From contig NWUY0300006729.1 in NCBI GenBank assembly GCA_004151065.3, forward strand, positions 1-34,608: a stretch of 34,608 nt of DNA. Reading direction: 5' to 3'. The notes beneath the pieces were generated by a model, which searched no databases, was not told the DNA's origin, and saw only the letters and a list, made by a program, of their open reading frames with translations. Shown here one piece after another: positions 23,163-33,631 of the stretch. The position numbers were made by a program, and so were the translations under genes. Every line of letters starts with the position of its first letter. Positions within the stretch are counted from its first letter, which is position 1. Source of the stretch: Larix sibirica (Eukaryota; Streptophyta; Pinopsida; Pinales; Pinaceae).

Positions 23163-23414
23163 TTTTTTTTTTGTAAGATAGATATAGATCCTTATATTAT
23201 CTTTATCAAAATATACAGAGTCTGGGTATCACCGGGCCCTCTCATGAAAGAGAAAACATACCCCAAAATAAGTTTTGAAATGTTTCTTAAAACAGTCATC
23301 CTACCAAGGAAATAAGCGTTGTTGAAAGAGGAAGAACTAACAGAACAACTGATAAGCATAAAACATAACAACCGAAACCAAAGATCTAAAACAAGGCAAA
23401 AAAGTAGGCATAAC
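23163..23414 (-). other. LINE-B terminal 3' UTR and poly(A)
   Basis: On the minus strand this T-rich segment contains gggcccggtgatacccaga, then tttgataaagataatataag, and ends in a poly(A) run. It resembles 3' ends of plant LINEs. Confidence 0.7.
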
Positions 23415-23921
23415 TTAATTACTGTTGTATTCCTTCTGTTCGGGTTGGGTGGTCGGGTCCTTGGCCAAGGTGATCGAGAAGAGGTGGGAAAATTGTTGCT
23501 GATTATATAGAAGTTGCTTCAACATGTCATGCATTTCATCCTACTGCATTAGGATTTCAGCCTGAGCCTCGTTTCTATCGGTGAGAGATTTTCCTGAAAC
23601 CAGCTTATGAGACCATTGCAGGTCAAGAGTTTTATGGTACAAAGTGGCCCGACCCCTGGTATTACCAGGTTCGGGGATGAGGGCTTCAAACTCCTCACGA
23701 ATTTCTTCATCATTCAGGAAATGAAGAGATACCCTGGCATCGTCTTCGACATCATTGATCTCCGCTTGAGCTTGAATTGGAATTTCAGAGTGAAACTTGT
23801 GAGCCTTTTCTACCACTCCACGTATGAGGCGAATATGCGGAGTGGAGGAAGAGGCACTATGTTGCATAGCGCTCGCTTGCTGAGTATCTTGACGGGTGCA
23901 GACCCTTCTTTTTGGCAGCAT
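23415..23921 (-). pseudogene. Extra open frame (ORF3-like) in the LINE-B 3' region
   Basis: From an ATG at 23921 (MLPKRRVCTRQ) one frame runs to TAA at 23415-23417 with a single TAG (23541-23543), about 168 codons. The product is charged: a basic N-terminus, an acidic middle (NDVEDDARVSLHF, NDEEIREEFEALIPEPG) and a helix-like end (MHDMLKQLLYNQQQFSHLF). The frame also opens upstream to 23984. I do not recognise a family. It could be a LINE C-terminal extension, a captured host exon (3' transduction) or an independent ORF. The codon-like composition argues against chance. Confidence 0.45.
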
Positions 23922-24071
23922 GGCGGCGAAGATTCGGAGACCATGCTGAGGATTCGGAGATCGAGAGTGCCACACCCCAGGCAAACAACTAAAATGTGAA
24001 GCCTGCAGAACAGGGAGCCCAAGCCAGCGAGTGCCGAAAGAACTAGATAATCAGCAGTCGGTAGCCAAAGA

Positions 24072-24190
24072 GCTTGAGAACCAGAGCACCAGAGAACCTG
24101 AGAACCATACCACAAGATAACCAGAGAACCAGAGAGCCAGAAAACCAGAGCACCAGAGAATCCGCGACTCTTAGCCAGAAAACCAAAATC
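24072..24190. repeat. Degenerate short tandem repeat, (accagagA) type
   Basis: A run of about ten imperfect ~10-bp units such as accagagaac, accagagcac and gccagaaaac. On the minus strand it reads as a Trp/Leu/Ser-rich pseudo-peptide, which explains the long minus-strand open frames there. Confidence 0.8.
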
Positions 24191-24911
24191 TGCATACACG
24201 AAACAGGCCGGGCCAAGAGAACCAAAGCAATAGCTAGAACCGAGGGGCAGGAGAGTGATGGACTCCATAAGAGAAGAGAACAGAACTTCTCAGAGCCAAG
24301 AATATGCGAGAGCAGAGAGACAAGTTTCAAAGAGTGAAGAGCTTGCAGTGGAGCCTTTTCACAACAGAGCTCTCATCCGAGCATCCACTGGTCTAATAAA
24401 AATATGAATGAAGTTTTGTTGCGTTCCTTTCATATTAACTGAATGGCTTGTAATGGTCATGAGAGAAGAGGGACAACTCCATTCATTCAGAATCATGGGA
24501 GTCATTAGAGCCAGAACACATATCTGGTTAGGAGCAACAGATTGGACATTACGCACGCTGGAGAAGTCATACCGCAGATGGGAGGCCGAGCTCTGGACCA
24601 GAAGACAATGAGGGCAATTAAATATTTGCATGGGGCACGTGGATGGTGGAGGGCAGCACGTGATCAGCCCCGGAGGTGGAGCAGGTAGGCAGTTGGGTGG
24701 ACACGTGGGGAGGCGCATGGGCTGGAATGAGGGCAGGTATTCTGGCAGGTGGGTGGGCGAGGTTGGAGTCGGGCGCGTGGCTCATCATGAAAATAACCAC
24801 GGGGTTGCTACTTCTGGCTGGGAACGTGTCTGTCGGGCTCGTGGTTGGGCCAGTCGCCTCCTACTGCACTCACTGTGGGGGGGACAGATCCTGCCAGGTG
24901 ATGTCCATGAG
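24191..24911 (-). other. GC-rich LINE-B 3' region downstream of RNase H
   Basis: After the ORF2 TAG (24914-24912) the minus strand has a Pro/Ala/His-rich open stretch at 24800-24618 (HPPARIPALIPAHAPPH) and then stop-rich sequence. It may be a former C-terminal tail of ORF2. The plus strand is G-rich at 24640-24770. Confidence 0.45.
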
Positions 24912-27900
24912 CTAGTTTTTGAGAGGTTGCTCCCTGAAGTTGAGCCAAGAGGAGTCAATTTTGTTCTTGGAGGCGTTGGCTCCATTATTGGCAAGGTGGT
25001 CAACGAGCTTGTTGGCCGTGCGACGGACATGGCTTGTACTGAAAACTTGGAAGTGATTGATACTATCATGCAGCTACTCTTTGAGCCACTCAATTCTCTA
25101 GTGCTTGGAAATCTTGGCGAGGGTCGTGCTGTAATGAATTCTACGAGCAGTGTTGATGATGATTTGAGAATCTCCTTCAATGGTGATGGCATGCCAGCCT
25201 TCCCTGCTAGCAATATTGAGGCCTACCAAAAGGGCAAGCAGCTCTGCAACATTGTTGGTGTTGATGCCTATGCTTTCTGAGAAGATGTGAATGATATTCC
25301 GTGTGGTATCTCTGAAAACTCCTCCGATACTTGCTAGACCGAGGTTTCCCTTAGAAGCTCCATCGAAGTTAAGCTTTAAGGGTGGATGTAGCGATGGGAA
25401 CTAGGTGGAGGGGATACGGATGGAGGGAGAAGGGAATGAAGACAGAGGGTGCTCAGGGTGGAGAATGAAGTTCGAGTCAGCTAAAATGCGGCTTTCATGG
25501 GGCTGACAGATGAGGTCGGCAATGGTCCAAGCGGTCATCTTCACAGATTCTTGAATATTGTCGTGAATGCGAGGGAGGATGCAAGTCCCAGGGAGAGAGT
25601 TGTTGAGAAAGATTCTTCTGTTCCGTTCTTTCCATAGGTTCCAAAGGACGAGGCCTAGGAAGAGAATCTAGGTGCGATTTAGAATGGGATTTGTGAACGG
25701 CTCAGAGGGCCAATTCTGGATGGTGTCTCTGATGGCATCCTTGTTGCAGTCCGAACGACAAAAATGGAAGGCCCCCAATCCCAGATGGCGGAGGCGTACA
25801 GGAAGGAGTTGAGAATATGCTCTTGATTTTCCTCATGTTGGTTACACAAGACACACACTGAAGGTCCCTCAAAACCTTTTTTGGTAAGCTGATCCCCGGT
25901 GAGAATTTTTTTCCTCGCCACTAGCCATAGAAAGTTTTTGACTTTTGGCCATAGGTGAGAGTCCCAAATCTTCGTCCAAATAGAGTCTCTGGGAGGGGGA
26001 GGAGCGAGGTGAGTAAGCTGATAAGATTCTTTAACAATGAAAAATCCATTCTACTGATGCCCCCATCTGAGTTTGTCGGGATCGTTGGAGAAGAGAATTT
26101 TCCTGGAGTTGAGCGTGGTCCAAAATGCTTTTGCTTCTTCACTGTTGAAATTGCCATTCCAATTCTGTTGCATAGTCCAGGATCTCCATCTATCGTTGTT
26201 GGCGTGTGGCTCCCAATAATGGGCGATGAGATGCTTTCCAAGCTACTGAGCATGGTTTTTGATTTCCTCAATGCTAAGGAGGTGATTAAGGGGAGGTAGC
26301 TGGCTCCAAGCATCTTCCCAGAATAGGGCTCTGTCGCCATTTCTTACCTCCTAGAATTTGTGCTTGCGGATGAGATCTCTTTGAGCCCAAGCTGAGTTCC
26401 ATATGAGGGACCCTTTCGGGAGTGAGTCCTGCTTGATGAGCTCATGGTGGTTTAAATTATTAGCATACTTTTGCATCCAGATACGCGTCCAAGGTGTGGA
26501 ATTTTCGGTGCAACATCTTTAGAGTAGCTTGGCGCAAATAATTTTGTTAAGAGTGCAAGGGTCTCTCAAACCAAGTCCTCCATCCAGCTTAGGAGTGCAA
26601 AGCTTGTCCCAAGAAACCAAGGCCCATTTTCTGTGTTGAGTGGAGCCTCCCCAAAGGAAATTTCTCTGCAAGTTGCAGATAGACTTGAGGATGAATTTAG
26701 GGGCTGCCATGACAGAGAAATGATAGAGGGGCATGGCCTGTAAGACAGATTTAAGGAGAATGAGGTGGTTGGGGAAATTGAGGGCTCTGAAGGTCCAAGA
26801 GGAAAGCTTAAGCTCAAGGGTGGTGAGTAAGTCTTTCCTGGAGGAATGTTTGATGGCAGAGGCAACCAAGGGGGCTCCGAGGAATTTGGAGGAAAGGGAT
26901 CCTTTCGGAAAGCCTAACAATCTGGTTAATGCGGTTTTGAATCTGCAAGTGAGTATTGAAAAAGAAGATTTTAGATTGTTAATTGTCACACCTGAGGCCA
27001 CGCTGAAGGAATGAAGGATTTCTCTGAAGGCCTTGGCTTCCATGACAGTGGATTTACCCATCAACATAGTGTCATCCATGAATTGCAGATGCGAATGGGT
27101 GTTTCCTTGTCTGTTGGTTTTGATGCCTTGTAGCTGGTTATTTCTTACCTCTGCTTTGATGCTTCTGCCCAGGATCTCCGTGAGAAGGATGAAAAGGTAG
27201 GGGGAGAGAGGGTCACCTTGCCTGATTCCTCTCGAAGGGGAGAAGGTGGAAAAGGGAGTACTATTAACTAGAATGGAGAAGAAGGCAAAGGAAACAAGGG
27301 AGATGATCTAGCAGACCCAGGGGAGGGAGAAGCCAAAGGCTAAGACGGTGTCCCTGAGGAAGTTCCAGTTGGTTTTGTCGAAGGATTTGGAAAGGTCCAG
27401 CTTGATGAGCATCCCAGGAAGGGAGGAAGTTTTAAGAGTGTGAATTACCTCATGAGTTGTTATGATGCCATCCATGATTTGTCTTCCCTCGACATATCCT
27501 GATTGCTCCGGAGAGATGAGGAGGGGCAGGAGAGGTTTAAGACGGTTGGCTATGACTTTGGTGACAATTTTGTAAATGACATTACAAAGGGCAATGGGGC
27601 GAAAATTGGCAGGGTCAGCGGGCTTGATAGTTTTGGGGATGAGAGTAAAAAAGGTGGAATTGAAAGACGGGAAGATGGAGCCCGAAGAGCGGAAGGCTTC
27701 AACCACCTTCCAAACATCATCTTTAACAATTTCCCAATAGGTTTGGAAGAAATCAATAGTGAATCCATCTGGTCCCAGAGCTTTGCCAGACTTCATTTCC
27801 ATGACTGCAATTTCAACTTCCCTGAGAAAAATAGGTCTCATGAGATTGATATTTTGCTCCTTAGTGATAAGATGGGGGATGTGCTGCAAGATGTGTTGAG

Positions 27901-29101
27901 AGGCCTGCGACCGATCCGGAGGGGGGTCATTCAAAAGGTTATTGTAGAAGAGAACGAGCTCTTGTTCAATATCATCTTTGTTGACGAAAGTATCTCCGGT
28001 ATTGGTTTTCAGCTTGGTGATTCTGTTGTTTTTCCTGCACTGGATCATGGTGTTGTGAAATAATTTGGTATTTCTTTCCCCATCTTTGAGCCATTGAATT
28101 CTTGATTTTTGTCTCCAGAGAGTTTCCTCTTGTTGATTTCTAACATCAAGCTGATTTAGAAGGTGTTGCTCCTACTGTTTGAGGTTTTCATTGAATCCCT
28201 GATGGATGGCGTGAGATTGGATGTCTTCCAGATCAAGTCCCAGCTTTCATTTCTCCTCCAGAATGTTTCCAAACTTAGTTTTATTCCAGTGCTTGAACTG
28301 CTTCTTGATGCATTTGATTTTTTGTTGGAAACAATACATGAGGGTACCATCTCTCCCTTTATAGGAGAGCCACCAATCCTTGATTTTTTCTTTCAGATAT
28401 GGATGGGAGAGCTAGAATTGCTCAAATATGAAGGGTCTATGAGAGTCAGGAGAGTCCCATTCGAGGTGTAGACAGACCGACCCGTGATCGGATCCTGTGA
28501 AGGGCAGGATGGAACTAGAGAGGTTGAGTTGATTCATCAACAAGGAATTGGAGATGAGAAAACGATCAAGACGAGAAGCTATCTGAGTGATTCCCCCTCT
28601 CCTGTCGTTCCAGGTATAAATTCCATTACTGGTCTCGAGATCTTCCAGAGAGTGGTCTCAGATGAAAGTTTGAAAAGCAAAGATGTCTCTGTCCAGTCTG
28701 TGAATCCCTCCTTTTTTCTCATTGAGGGATGTGATGATGTTAAAATATCCCCCTAGGATCTAGTGCTTGTTCAGGAGCTGATCGTTGAGCCAGGAAAGAT
28801 AGTTGAGAAAGTGAATTTTTTGGTCCAAAGATTGGGGACCATAAACATTAGTGATCATACCCTTGTGAGTGGTGCCCAAAATGTGGAACCAACAAGAAAG
28901 AGTGTGGTGGCTGGAGAAGAATCCATGCATGCTTATGATATTGGGATACCAAGCTATGGCAATTCCTTCGAAAGCACCTTTAGCCTTGACTGCTACATTA
29001 TTAGAGTGGGTTTTTCCTTGAGAAATTTTTTTTTTTAGCATTCTTCGTTTGGAATCACTACGGATTCCCCTTATCTTCCAGTTGATAAATTTTAGCTCCA
29101 T
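24912..29101 (-). pseudogene. LINE-B ORF2 (endonuclease remnant, RT, zf-RVT, RNase H), degenerate
   Basis: The ATG (29101-29099) overlaps the ORF1 stop. The endonuclease begins MELKFINWKIRGI, then lacks the usual LQETK segment (an apparent deletion of tens of residues). It reads GGYFN where GGDFN is expected (Tyr TAT at 28747-28745), followed by RLDRF and GSDHGSV, so it is inactive. RT motifs are GPDGFTIDFF, FTLIPK, FRPIALCNVIYK, EQSGYVEGRQ, KLDLSKSFDKTNW, GIRQGDPLSPYLF and FMDD (27082-27071). zf-RVT shows KVKNFLWL, then CVLC..EENQEHIL with the later Cys lost (near 25840). A frameshift lies near 25770, followed by ILFLGLVLWNLWKERNRRIF. RNase H has NFDGAS (D at 25364-25362), NNVAELLALLVGL, IEGDSQIII and NKLVDHLAN, with all acidic positions kept. 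Stops include 28760, 27308 and 26519. Confidence 0.93.
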
Positions 29102-30629
29102 TAATTCAATGGTTGGAATATGGTGGTGATCTTGGCACTCATGCCCGAATCTATTAAGTGCTCTCCCAACTCACAAAGTAGTTGTTTGTTGGGCTTTCTT
29201 CCTTTCTTCGTGAGAACACTTTGGCCTTTGGAATTTTCCTTGCGCTTTAAGATTTTGCTCACCCCTAGTTGGTTTTGAGCAAAGGGAGTTGCAGCAGCAT
29301 CCGCTAGTGGTGGAAAGTTTTGTTGTAGTGATAGGGACTGATAGGCTTCTTTGAAAAGATCCATTTGGCTCTGTGGGATGCTGTGTATATCATTTTTTTC
29401 CCATGCTTCTTGAATGGCTTCCAAATCTAGTTCTTCAGTCTCCATGTCATCCAGGTCTGCGAGGCAGTCAACAGAAGGAGAGTGGTGTTGCAGTTGCAGG
29501 AAATATTTTAAGATGGGATCCATGAAGGTAGAGGTGGGCGGATTGGGAATGGGAGCAGAGGATTCAGGGAGATCAAGGGTTTATTGTGAAAGGACAGAAA
29601 ATTTGTTGTGGCAGTCCGGGTTGGTAGAAGTGCTACGGGTAGAGGGTTTCTTCCCTGTTCTTCTGCGGTTGGTTGCTTTGACGAATCCATCCTCATCCTT
29701 TCTAGTTTGGGCGGGAGGAGGGGGGGTTTGGAATTCAGAGGAAATTCCTGGAAGAGGTGACCGTGCTCATGACATTTTCTGCATTTGAAAGGTATGTGTT
29801 CGTAGTCTAACAGTTGGATCCACTCCGTGTCTTGGTAAGAAATACATATTTATTCTGGGAGGGCTGCTAAGATGTCCATGTAGATACAACTTCTAGCATA
29901 GGAAGTGTAGTGGGAAGCTAAGGTGGCGTCCGAGGCTTGAACAAAGGTTCCTAGGGTATTGTCGATTCCAGCTAGGGTTTCCAGGTTCCAATATTCTTGA
30001 AGCAGAGAGTAAAGCCTTAGCCAGACTGGCAACACTTTGAAATCCTCTTTTTTAGGACCGAAGTTCTCTTTCGAGTCACGGATGTACAGACCTGCAGAGT
30101 GCAGGAAGTACGGTCCTCCTTGAAATATACAGTTTTTGTCATCAAGATTATGGAAAATAACCGTAAAAAATCCTTTGGATCTAAGTTTCAGTTCGTACTG
30201 CCCTTTTGGTTTCCAGGTATTGGTGATACGCCAGGTGAGATTATTTTCCATTGGCCATAAACCTATGAATTTTCAAATAATGGCATGGTCATGCATGTAT
30301 TGAATGTGACGACTGACAAGATTAGATGTTACTTCATCCCCGGGGATTCAAGATGACTTGGGATTGCATTTGTTGGTGCTTTTGGTTGGCTCCGTATTCC
30401 TGGCTGGCTCTTCTTGATTCGTGTTTGCAAACTTCAGAGCAGGTGAGGCAAGGTCTGCAGTTCCCTCTCCTCCTTTTCTAGTATTAGGTCCCGGGTTTTC
30501 AGAGTGCGATCCCGGTTCTGTTGACGTCATGGCTGACCCCATCAGGAGGAGGGGTGTGATGGTTTGAGTACGACGAGCAACGATTTGGCTAAAGGAAGGT
30601 TTGGAGTGACCTCCACTGGAGGTCGCCAT
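29101..30629 (-). pseudogene. LINE-B ORF1 (DUF4283-like, CCHC zinc knuckle), degenerate
   Basis: The proposed start MATSSGGHSKPSFSQIVARR (ATG at 30629) has the SF(S/A)QIVA box typical of plant LINE ORF1 N-termini. After a stop at 30348, ENNLTWRITNTWKPKGQYEL, GFFTVIFHNLDD, FQGGPYFLHSAGLYIRD, VLPVWLRLYSL, LGTFVQASDAT and YARSCIYMDI form a DUF4283-type series (30251-29850). A zinc knuckle CRKCHEHGHLFQEF follows at 29783-29742, with Phe (TTT) in place of the last Cys. After a frameshift near 29600-29690 an acidic C-terminus (ETEELDLEAIQEAWEKND) runs to TAA at 29103-29101. The ORF2 ATG shares the last A of that stop (TAATG). Confidence 0.85.
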
Positions 30630-30733
30630 GGCAGGGGCGAGCGAGAAATGCAGGCGCCAAGGATAGGGTACAGAAACCCTAGCAGAGCCAAAACTCGTTT
30701 GCTTGACCAACCAAAATCCCACTTAATCATCGG
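30630..30733 (-). other. LINE-B 5' UTR
   Basis: About 100 bp separate the right target-site copy from the ORF1 ATG. The upstream in-frame ATG at 30722 would extend ORF1, but the QIVA box favours 30629. Confidence 0.5.
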
Positions 30734-30742
30734 AAATTGGAA
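30734..30742. repeat. LINE-B target-site duplication, right copy
   Basis: Aaattggaa directly abuts the proposed 5' end of LINE-B and equals 23154-23162. Sequence beyond it resumes the TTGTAATT-rich array. Confidence 0.6.
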
Positions 30743-30960
30743 ATTGTAAATTGTAACTTGTAAATGTATTTGTAAATTGTAATTAGTAATTTTTTAAATT
30801 ATAATTGTACAATTGTAATTTTAATTGTAAATTTACATCTAATTGTAAATGATAATTTGTAATTTCTTATTGTAATTTATAATTTGTAAACATAAGTTAC
30901 TAATTTCTTAAATTGTAATTGTACAATTATAATTTATAATTGTGAAATTGTAAATTGTAC
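30743..30960. repeat. TTGTAATT-rich tandem array, right part
   Basis: Units begin at 30783 and 30897 (about 114 bp apart). They share long identical strings with the left array, such as taaatgataatttgtaattt, present at about 23050 and 30846. This is the continuation of the array interrupted by LINE-B. Confidence 0.85.
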
Positions 30961-31123
30961 ACTCATCGACATAAACATAAGATAGATAACTCATTGAAAT
31001 AAACATGAAGATAAATATGACACATACATGAAGATAACTCATCAATCCATTAAGTTCATAAAAAAGTGTATGTACATATGTGTGTGTGTGTATATAACAA
31101 TAAAAATACATGTACAAGTGTCA
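30961..31123. other. Short AT-rich spacer with a (TG)n tract
   Basis: A (tg)n/(ta)n run lies at about 31078-31096. The plus-strand stretch otherwise holds no gene; it follows the 3' end of the six-exon minus-strand gene. Confidence 0.6.
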
Positions 31124-33137
31124 TTAAGTCAACGGACCAGAACCCTAATGGGGCATGTGACCATCCCCACCACCATTATCACTTGCACTAGGACCCTAGC
31201 GTGAGTGCAATATACAGTCGAAAATGGTGTCTAGTTCAACGAACTGCAAAAGTAAAAATTTTGAACTATGTAAATTCGTTAGATTCTAGTACAAAATTTA
31301 TAAGATGACAAATTTTTTAAATTTTAAGTGGTTGGATAAACTCACTTGGCTCGAGTCGATGGTGAATTTTTCCATCTCCTCCTATGTGGCATCTCCTAGG
31401 ACCGTCCATGGACCCTCAGCAAGACCCCACCAAATTGATGCATCCCAGTCATGTGTCCACATGACTACAACACCGCTGACCCCCTGTACATATGCCTATG
31501 TATGGTGACATCATACATGCATAGTAAAAGAATAATAAATGTACATTATGAATTAAACATTAACTTGAGCCCTATTGCTTTAAGACATAAATTATAGTAC
31601 CTCATCGACTGGTGGCGAATGGTCAAAACCCAAGGGAGACTGCGTCCCTTGCATCGTGGCACATTGACCTACATGTGGAGGCTCAACTGTAATACCCTTT
31701 CCTATACCCTGTACAATTTGAGCAAGGGACATAAAGAAAGTTATGATAAAATAATTGCAATTATACACACATATATATATAAATTACAAAGTTAGGATGA
31801 GGGTTAACATATGTACCACATATTCCTCAATGGGTGTAATGCTTGGACACTCAACCGATGACTCAGTGGCACTGAACTCGTCCATAAATGTGCCCCTCTA
31901 CATGGAGCAATAGTGATAAGCATTTATATCTACATGTATTAAAGATGATAATTTATCGACTTATAATGAAATACCTACTCTGTTGTTGGTGGTCTACATC
32001 GCTGATAAAAGTGATAGTATGCATCACGAGAAATCTTAGCATACGCTGGTAAGATATCTCACTCAACCATATCAATAATAGAATCATCCTCCCATGGTAT
32101 CTAGGGTTTTGTAGGTTCAAGGGGGTGGTCTGGATCTTTCCCCATGTAAAGCAACTACAACACTGGTCAATGCAGTACACATGGTGCTTGCCATCATATT
32201 TAGTATCTCTGCTTTGATTTGTGATGGCTCAACTATGTCCTATGACCTAACCACACTTATGCTAAACATGGGAACCAACTACATAGGGGTTGGTATGGTA
32301 GTAGGGTCTCTGCGAGCACCAGAACACTCACAACTAGTCCCCTTCCGACGTTGTAGAAAGTTGATGGCGTAGTCATGTAGTCGAGACGCATGTCTAACAT
32401 GAACTCTGTATATATATGTTTTTCAAAGTACAGTGAGACTTGTTCATGGTGGGGGAACATGCCCCATGTTACAATAAATATATCATAATCATATGGCGTA
32501 ACATGAGCCTCAAGCTTAAACTCTAATTCTAAGCGGTTTTCCAAGTGCACCACATCCAAGGGGGATATCAAACAATGTCCCTTTGACATCCTTTCCTTTT
32601 GTCACAACTTTCACCACCTCCCATTTATTAGGACCCAATACTTTCTCCCTCCTCCTCTGGCTTGCATATTTCCATATGCAGCTGAGTCGTCCCTCCCTCT
32701 AGTGGAGTGCCGACAACTCATCGACAACATCCAACATCATGCACATGGATCGTCTAGTGGGACAATCATATGGACTAGTCTCTATTTGACTACATATCCA
32801 ATAACGTTGAGTGGAAATCTCATCAATAGTAATGCACGCGATCTCATCCTGTCAAGGAGTAGGAGGTGGAGTAGTGGGATTACGTTCAATGTGTACACCT
32901 GAGAGTCAGACAAAAAATATATCAATAAATGCATGTGTGTAACAAATTAAAGATAATGATAATTAAATATACTGATATTGATAATTAAAGAAAAAATAAA
33001 TATGAATTTAATGTACTTGGACAATGAGACACCTCCTCACCATGCTCTGAAGATCTCTAGGTAGCTTGGCCATCGAGCGAGGCACTAGCCTCCTACTGGC
33101 TAATCCACGATTAGTGGAAGGTGGTGTGGTAATGTGC
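31124..33137 (-). pseudogene. Decayed six-exon gene of unknown family
   Basis: Reading the minus strand, short exons bounded by GT..AG introns can be joined: E1 33137-33017, E2 32898-31975, E3 31897-31817, E4 31708-31601, E5 31483-31346, E6 31243-31124 (stop TAA 31126-31124). E3-E6 have lengths of 81, 108, 138 and 120 bp, all multiples of three, and read in phase 0. Peptides include EASASLDGQAT (E1), WEVVKVVTKGKDVKGTLFDI and TPYDYDIFIVTWGMFPHHEQ (E2), GTFMDEFSATESSVECPS (E3), GITVEPPHVGQCATM (E4), GVVVMWTHDWDASIWWGL (E5) and FVELDTIFDCILHS (E6). Total is about 495 codons. E1, E2, E5 and E6 carry in-frame stops, and E2 has at least one frameshift. I recognise no family; it may be an accessory transposon protein or a lost host gene. 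The 5' exon(s) are uncertain; an ATG at 33294 is a possibility. Confidence 0.6.
31244..31345 (-). other. Intron 5 of the six-exon gene (example with strongest donor)
   Basis: The donor CAA|GTGAGT at 31345 and acceptor TTTACTTTTGCAG ending at 31244 are both close to consensus. The other introns are 33016-32899, 31974-31898, 31816-31709 and 31600-31484, all 77-118 bp. Confidence 0.6.
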
Positions 33138-33384
33138 CTGGAAGGGGGGGGGATATGAATGTAAAATCAAAATTATACATAAATAACACATACAAGTCCT
33201 CTCACACTACGGAGGGGGGATGTCGCAACACTGAATTCTCCCGATTTGTGTGGTTGGAAGAGAGAAGAACCTCACTTTGGAGAATGATTGGCATGAAACG
33301 ACAAAGATAAATCAAATGTCGTCCTTTAAATATAATGTCACCCTATGAAAATGGAACTAATTCTTTCTATCTAAGTAAATCTCA
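33138..33384. other. No firm feature; C-tract before E1 of the six-exon gene
   Basis: On the minus strand the acceptor of E1 is preceded by a run of Cs (33144-33152). A possible upstream coding stretch starts at an ATG at 33294 (MPIILQSEV), not proven. Confidence 0.35.
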
Positions 33385-33630
33385 ATGACGTTGATGTTGA
33401 TGATCATGATGATGATGCCTATGATGTTAACCATAATGATGATGACAATGACAAGAATGAAAATGATGATGATGATGATGATGGTGGTGATGATGATGAT
33501 GATGATGATGATGACGACAATGATGAGGATGATGATGATGTTGATGATGATGATGATGAGGATGATGAGGAGGAGGAGGACGAGGAGGAGGATGATGATG
33601 ATCATATTTGTCATCATTAGCATCATCATN
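33385..33630. repeat. (GAT)n-rich microsatellite with interruptions and NN
   Basis: An irregular (gat)n tract with gag/gac variants spans about 33385-33630, ending near two Ns at 33630-33631. The apparent poly-Met, poly-Ile and poly-His open frames on both strands are translations of this tract. Confidence 0.95.
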
Positions 33631-33631
33631 N

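Larger units (their letters stand above)
23163..30733 (-). mobile_element. LINE-B: second full-length LINE, inserted in a tandem array
   Basis: The element is about 7.6 kb on the minus strand. Its poly(A) tail is seen as T at 23163-23172. Nine-bp copies aaattggaa lie at 23154-23162 and 30734-30742. Order on its own strand is a short 5' UTR, ORF1 (30629-29101), ORF2 (29101-24912), a long 3' region with an extra frame, and the tail. The ORF2 frame is well kept, one frame from 29101 to about 25,780 with point stops, so this copy seems less decayed than LINE-A. The duplication lies in low-complexity DNA, so its exact limits are uncertain. Confidence 0.88.

Noticed and set aside
24043-24330. Trp/Leu/Ser-rich minus-strand open frames resembling membrane proteins
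   Set aside because: Produced by the degenerate accagag tandem repeat.
24630-25280. 216-codon plus-strand open frame, the longest on that strand in the region
   Set aside because: It is antisense to the LINE-B RNase H, whose NFDGAS, AELLALL and GDSQIII motifs are read on the minus strand.
25921-26340. 139-codon minus-strand open frame
   Set aside because: Out-of-frame shadow; the ORF2 frame here reads NGDRALFWEDAW and DSIWTKIWDSHLW.
27503-28063. 186-codon plus-strand open frame
   Set aside because: Antisense to the LINE-B reverse transcriptase domain.
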